Below are positions 63,458 through 64,000 of a stretch of 64,000 nucleotides of DNA, in pieces; the first letter of the stretch is position 1; each line of letters begins with the position of its first letter. Source of the DNA: Micromonospora coerulea. GTDB lineage: Bacteria; Actinomycetota; Actinomycetes; Mycobacteriales; Micromonosporaceae. Where the stretch lies: contig NZ_JAEMUW010000004.1 in NCBI RefSeq assembly GCF_016598485.1, positions 310,001 through 374,000 on the forward strand, in the 5' to 3' direction. The position numbers were made by a program, and so were the translations under genes. Below the pieces are notes generated by a model that was given only the letters and a program-made list of their open reading frames with translations, searched no databases and was not told the origin of the DNA.

Positions 63458-64000
63458 CTAGCGGGCGGCCCCCGGGGGCGCGGGATCCAGCTCCCATACG
63501 GTGGTGCGCTTCACCCGTACGCTCTCCAGCGCCTCCGGCACCGGCACGTCGTACGCGGCCAGCTGGCGGAAACGCTCCCGGGGCAGGAAGGCCCGCCCCG
63601 GGTCGCCGACCAGAACGCGGGCGCCGGACCGGGCGGCGCGGAGCAGGAAACGCAGCATCCGCCGGGCCATCGCCTCGCTGTAGAAGACGTCGCCGGCCAG
63701 CACCACCTCGGCGGCCCCGGCGTCGCCGTCGAGGATGTCGCCGAGCTCGGCGTCGACGCGTACCCCGTTGGCCGCGGCGTTGAGCGCGACGGCCGCGACG
63801 GCCCGCTCGTCGACCTCGACGGCGCGAACGGACGCCGCGCCGGCGCGGGCGGCCGCGATGGCGACCAGACCGGAGCCGGCGGCGAGGTCCAGCACCCGGC
63901 GGCCGGCGACCAGGTCCGGATGGTCGGTGACGTAGCGGGCCAGGCCCTGCCCGCCGGCCCAGGCGAAGGCCCAGAACGGCGGGGGTTGGGCGCTGCGGAA
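63458..64000 (-). CDS. Class I SAM-dependent methyltransferase, N-terminus off the window
   Basis: The last 180 codons are visible; the frame stays open to the right edge. SAM-binding motif VLDLAAGSGLVAIAAARAGA, acidic strand RAVEVDERAVAAVALNAAAN, and a catalytic-like VVLAGDVFYSEAMA. The upstream PPFWAFAWAGGQGLARYV matches the ETFB-lysine/Nnt1-like protein methyltransferase group rather than natural-product O-methyltransferases. It ends 9 bp before the P450 start. Confidence 0.8.
   Translation of the reverse strand, partial: FRSAQPPPFWAFAWAGGQGLARYVTDHPDLVAGRRVLDLAAGSGLVAIAAARAGAASVRAVEVDERAVAAVALNAAANGVRVDAELGDILDGDAGAAEVVLAGDVFYSEAMARRMLRFLLRAARSGARVLVGDPGRAFLPRERFRQLAAYDVPVPEALESVRVKRTTVWELDPAPPGAAR

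Overview
The window comes from a high-GC actinomycete, most likely a Micromonosporaceae member close to Micromonospora (inference). The support is strongly G/C-biased third codon positions, many GTG starts, frequent 4-bp stop/start overlaps, a cebEFG-bglC-cebR cellobiose locus, the actinobacterial biotin accessory protein BsaP, and an ACT-GNAT acetyltransferase of the type described in Micromonospora. No rRNA, tRNA or CRISPR array was seen.

Layout. 1-6.4 kb: ordinary genes (partial HerA-like ATPase, membrane hydrolase, hydrolase/ECF sigma divergent pair, RibD-type reductase, pRiA4b ORF-3-like protein). 6.4-12.6 kb: cello-oligosaccharide uptake and hydrolysis, with two CebR-type operators flanking a clear promoter and the LacI-type regulator at the far end. 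12.7-15.7 kb: an APH-like protein and two ACT-domain proteins. 15.9-19.7 kb: a small integrated element with a serine integrase, inserted in the 3' end of an aldehyde dehydrogenase gene. The native dehydrogenase tail and terminator are stranded at the far end of the element, and at least four element genes carry frameshifts. 19.7-30.3 kb: the dehydrogenase, an LPXTG surface protein, a GlxA-type regulator, an MFS protein, small enzymes, and the biotin genes bioB-bsaP and bioF-bioD.

30.3-60.5 kb (perhaps to 63.4 kb) is an aromatic type II polyketide gene cluster, the main attraction. It holds a minimal PKS whose parts are unusually separated: KS-beta and ACP lie on the + strand at 45.7-47.2 kb, while KS-alpha lies on the - strand at 58.5-59.7 kb with a TcmJ-like cupin and a TcmI-like cyclase. 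Around these are a mono-domain aromatase/cyclase, three SDR ketoreductase-like proteins (two lacking a different catalytic residue each), two ABM monooxygenases, an anthrone-oxygenase-like DUF1772 protein, a SchA/CurD-like protein and an O-methyltransferase. There are also an asparagine-synthetase-like amidotransferase, a TenA-like protein without the usual cysteine, a flavin-dependent halogenase with its reductase, and a membrane-anchored multicopper oxidase. A dedicated acetyl-CoA carboxylase (AccDA, AccB, AccC), two exporters (MFS and POT), a PadR/DUF4097 pair and a SARP activator complete the set. A P450 and a cation/proton antiporter flank it. The predicted product is a reduced, amidated, methylated and halogenated polycyclic aromatic polyketide, possibly pentangular or dimeric. 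Its identity cannot be read from sequence alone.

Regulation. Triplets of 7-bp motifs at 11-bp spacing, of the kind bound by SARP activators, occur in front of nearly every cluster operon. A second motif pair, TATCGCGATA plus CGCTATATC, is shared by the PadR-operon promoter and the MFS exporter promoter, suggesting PadR-controlled export. The biotin genes next door and the cluster's own biotin-dependent carboxylase make an adjacent cofactor/precursor supply.
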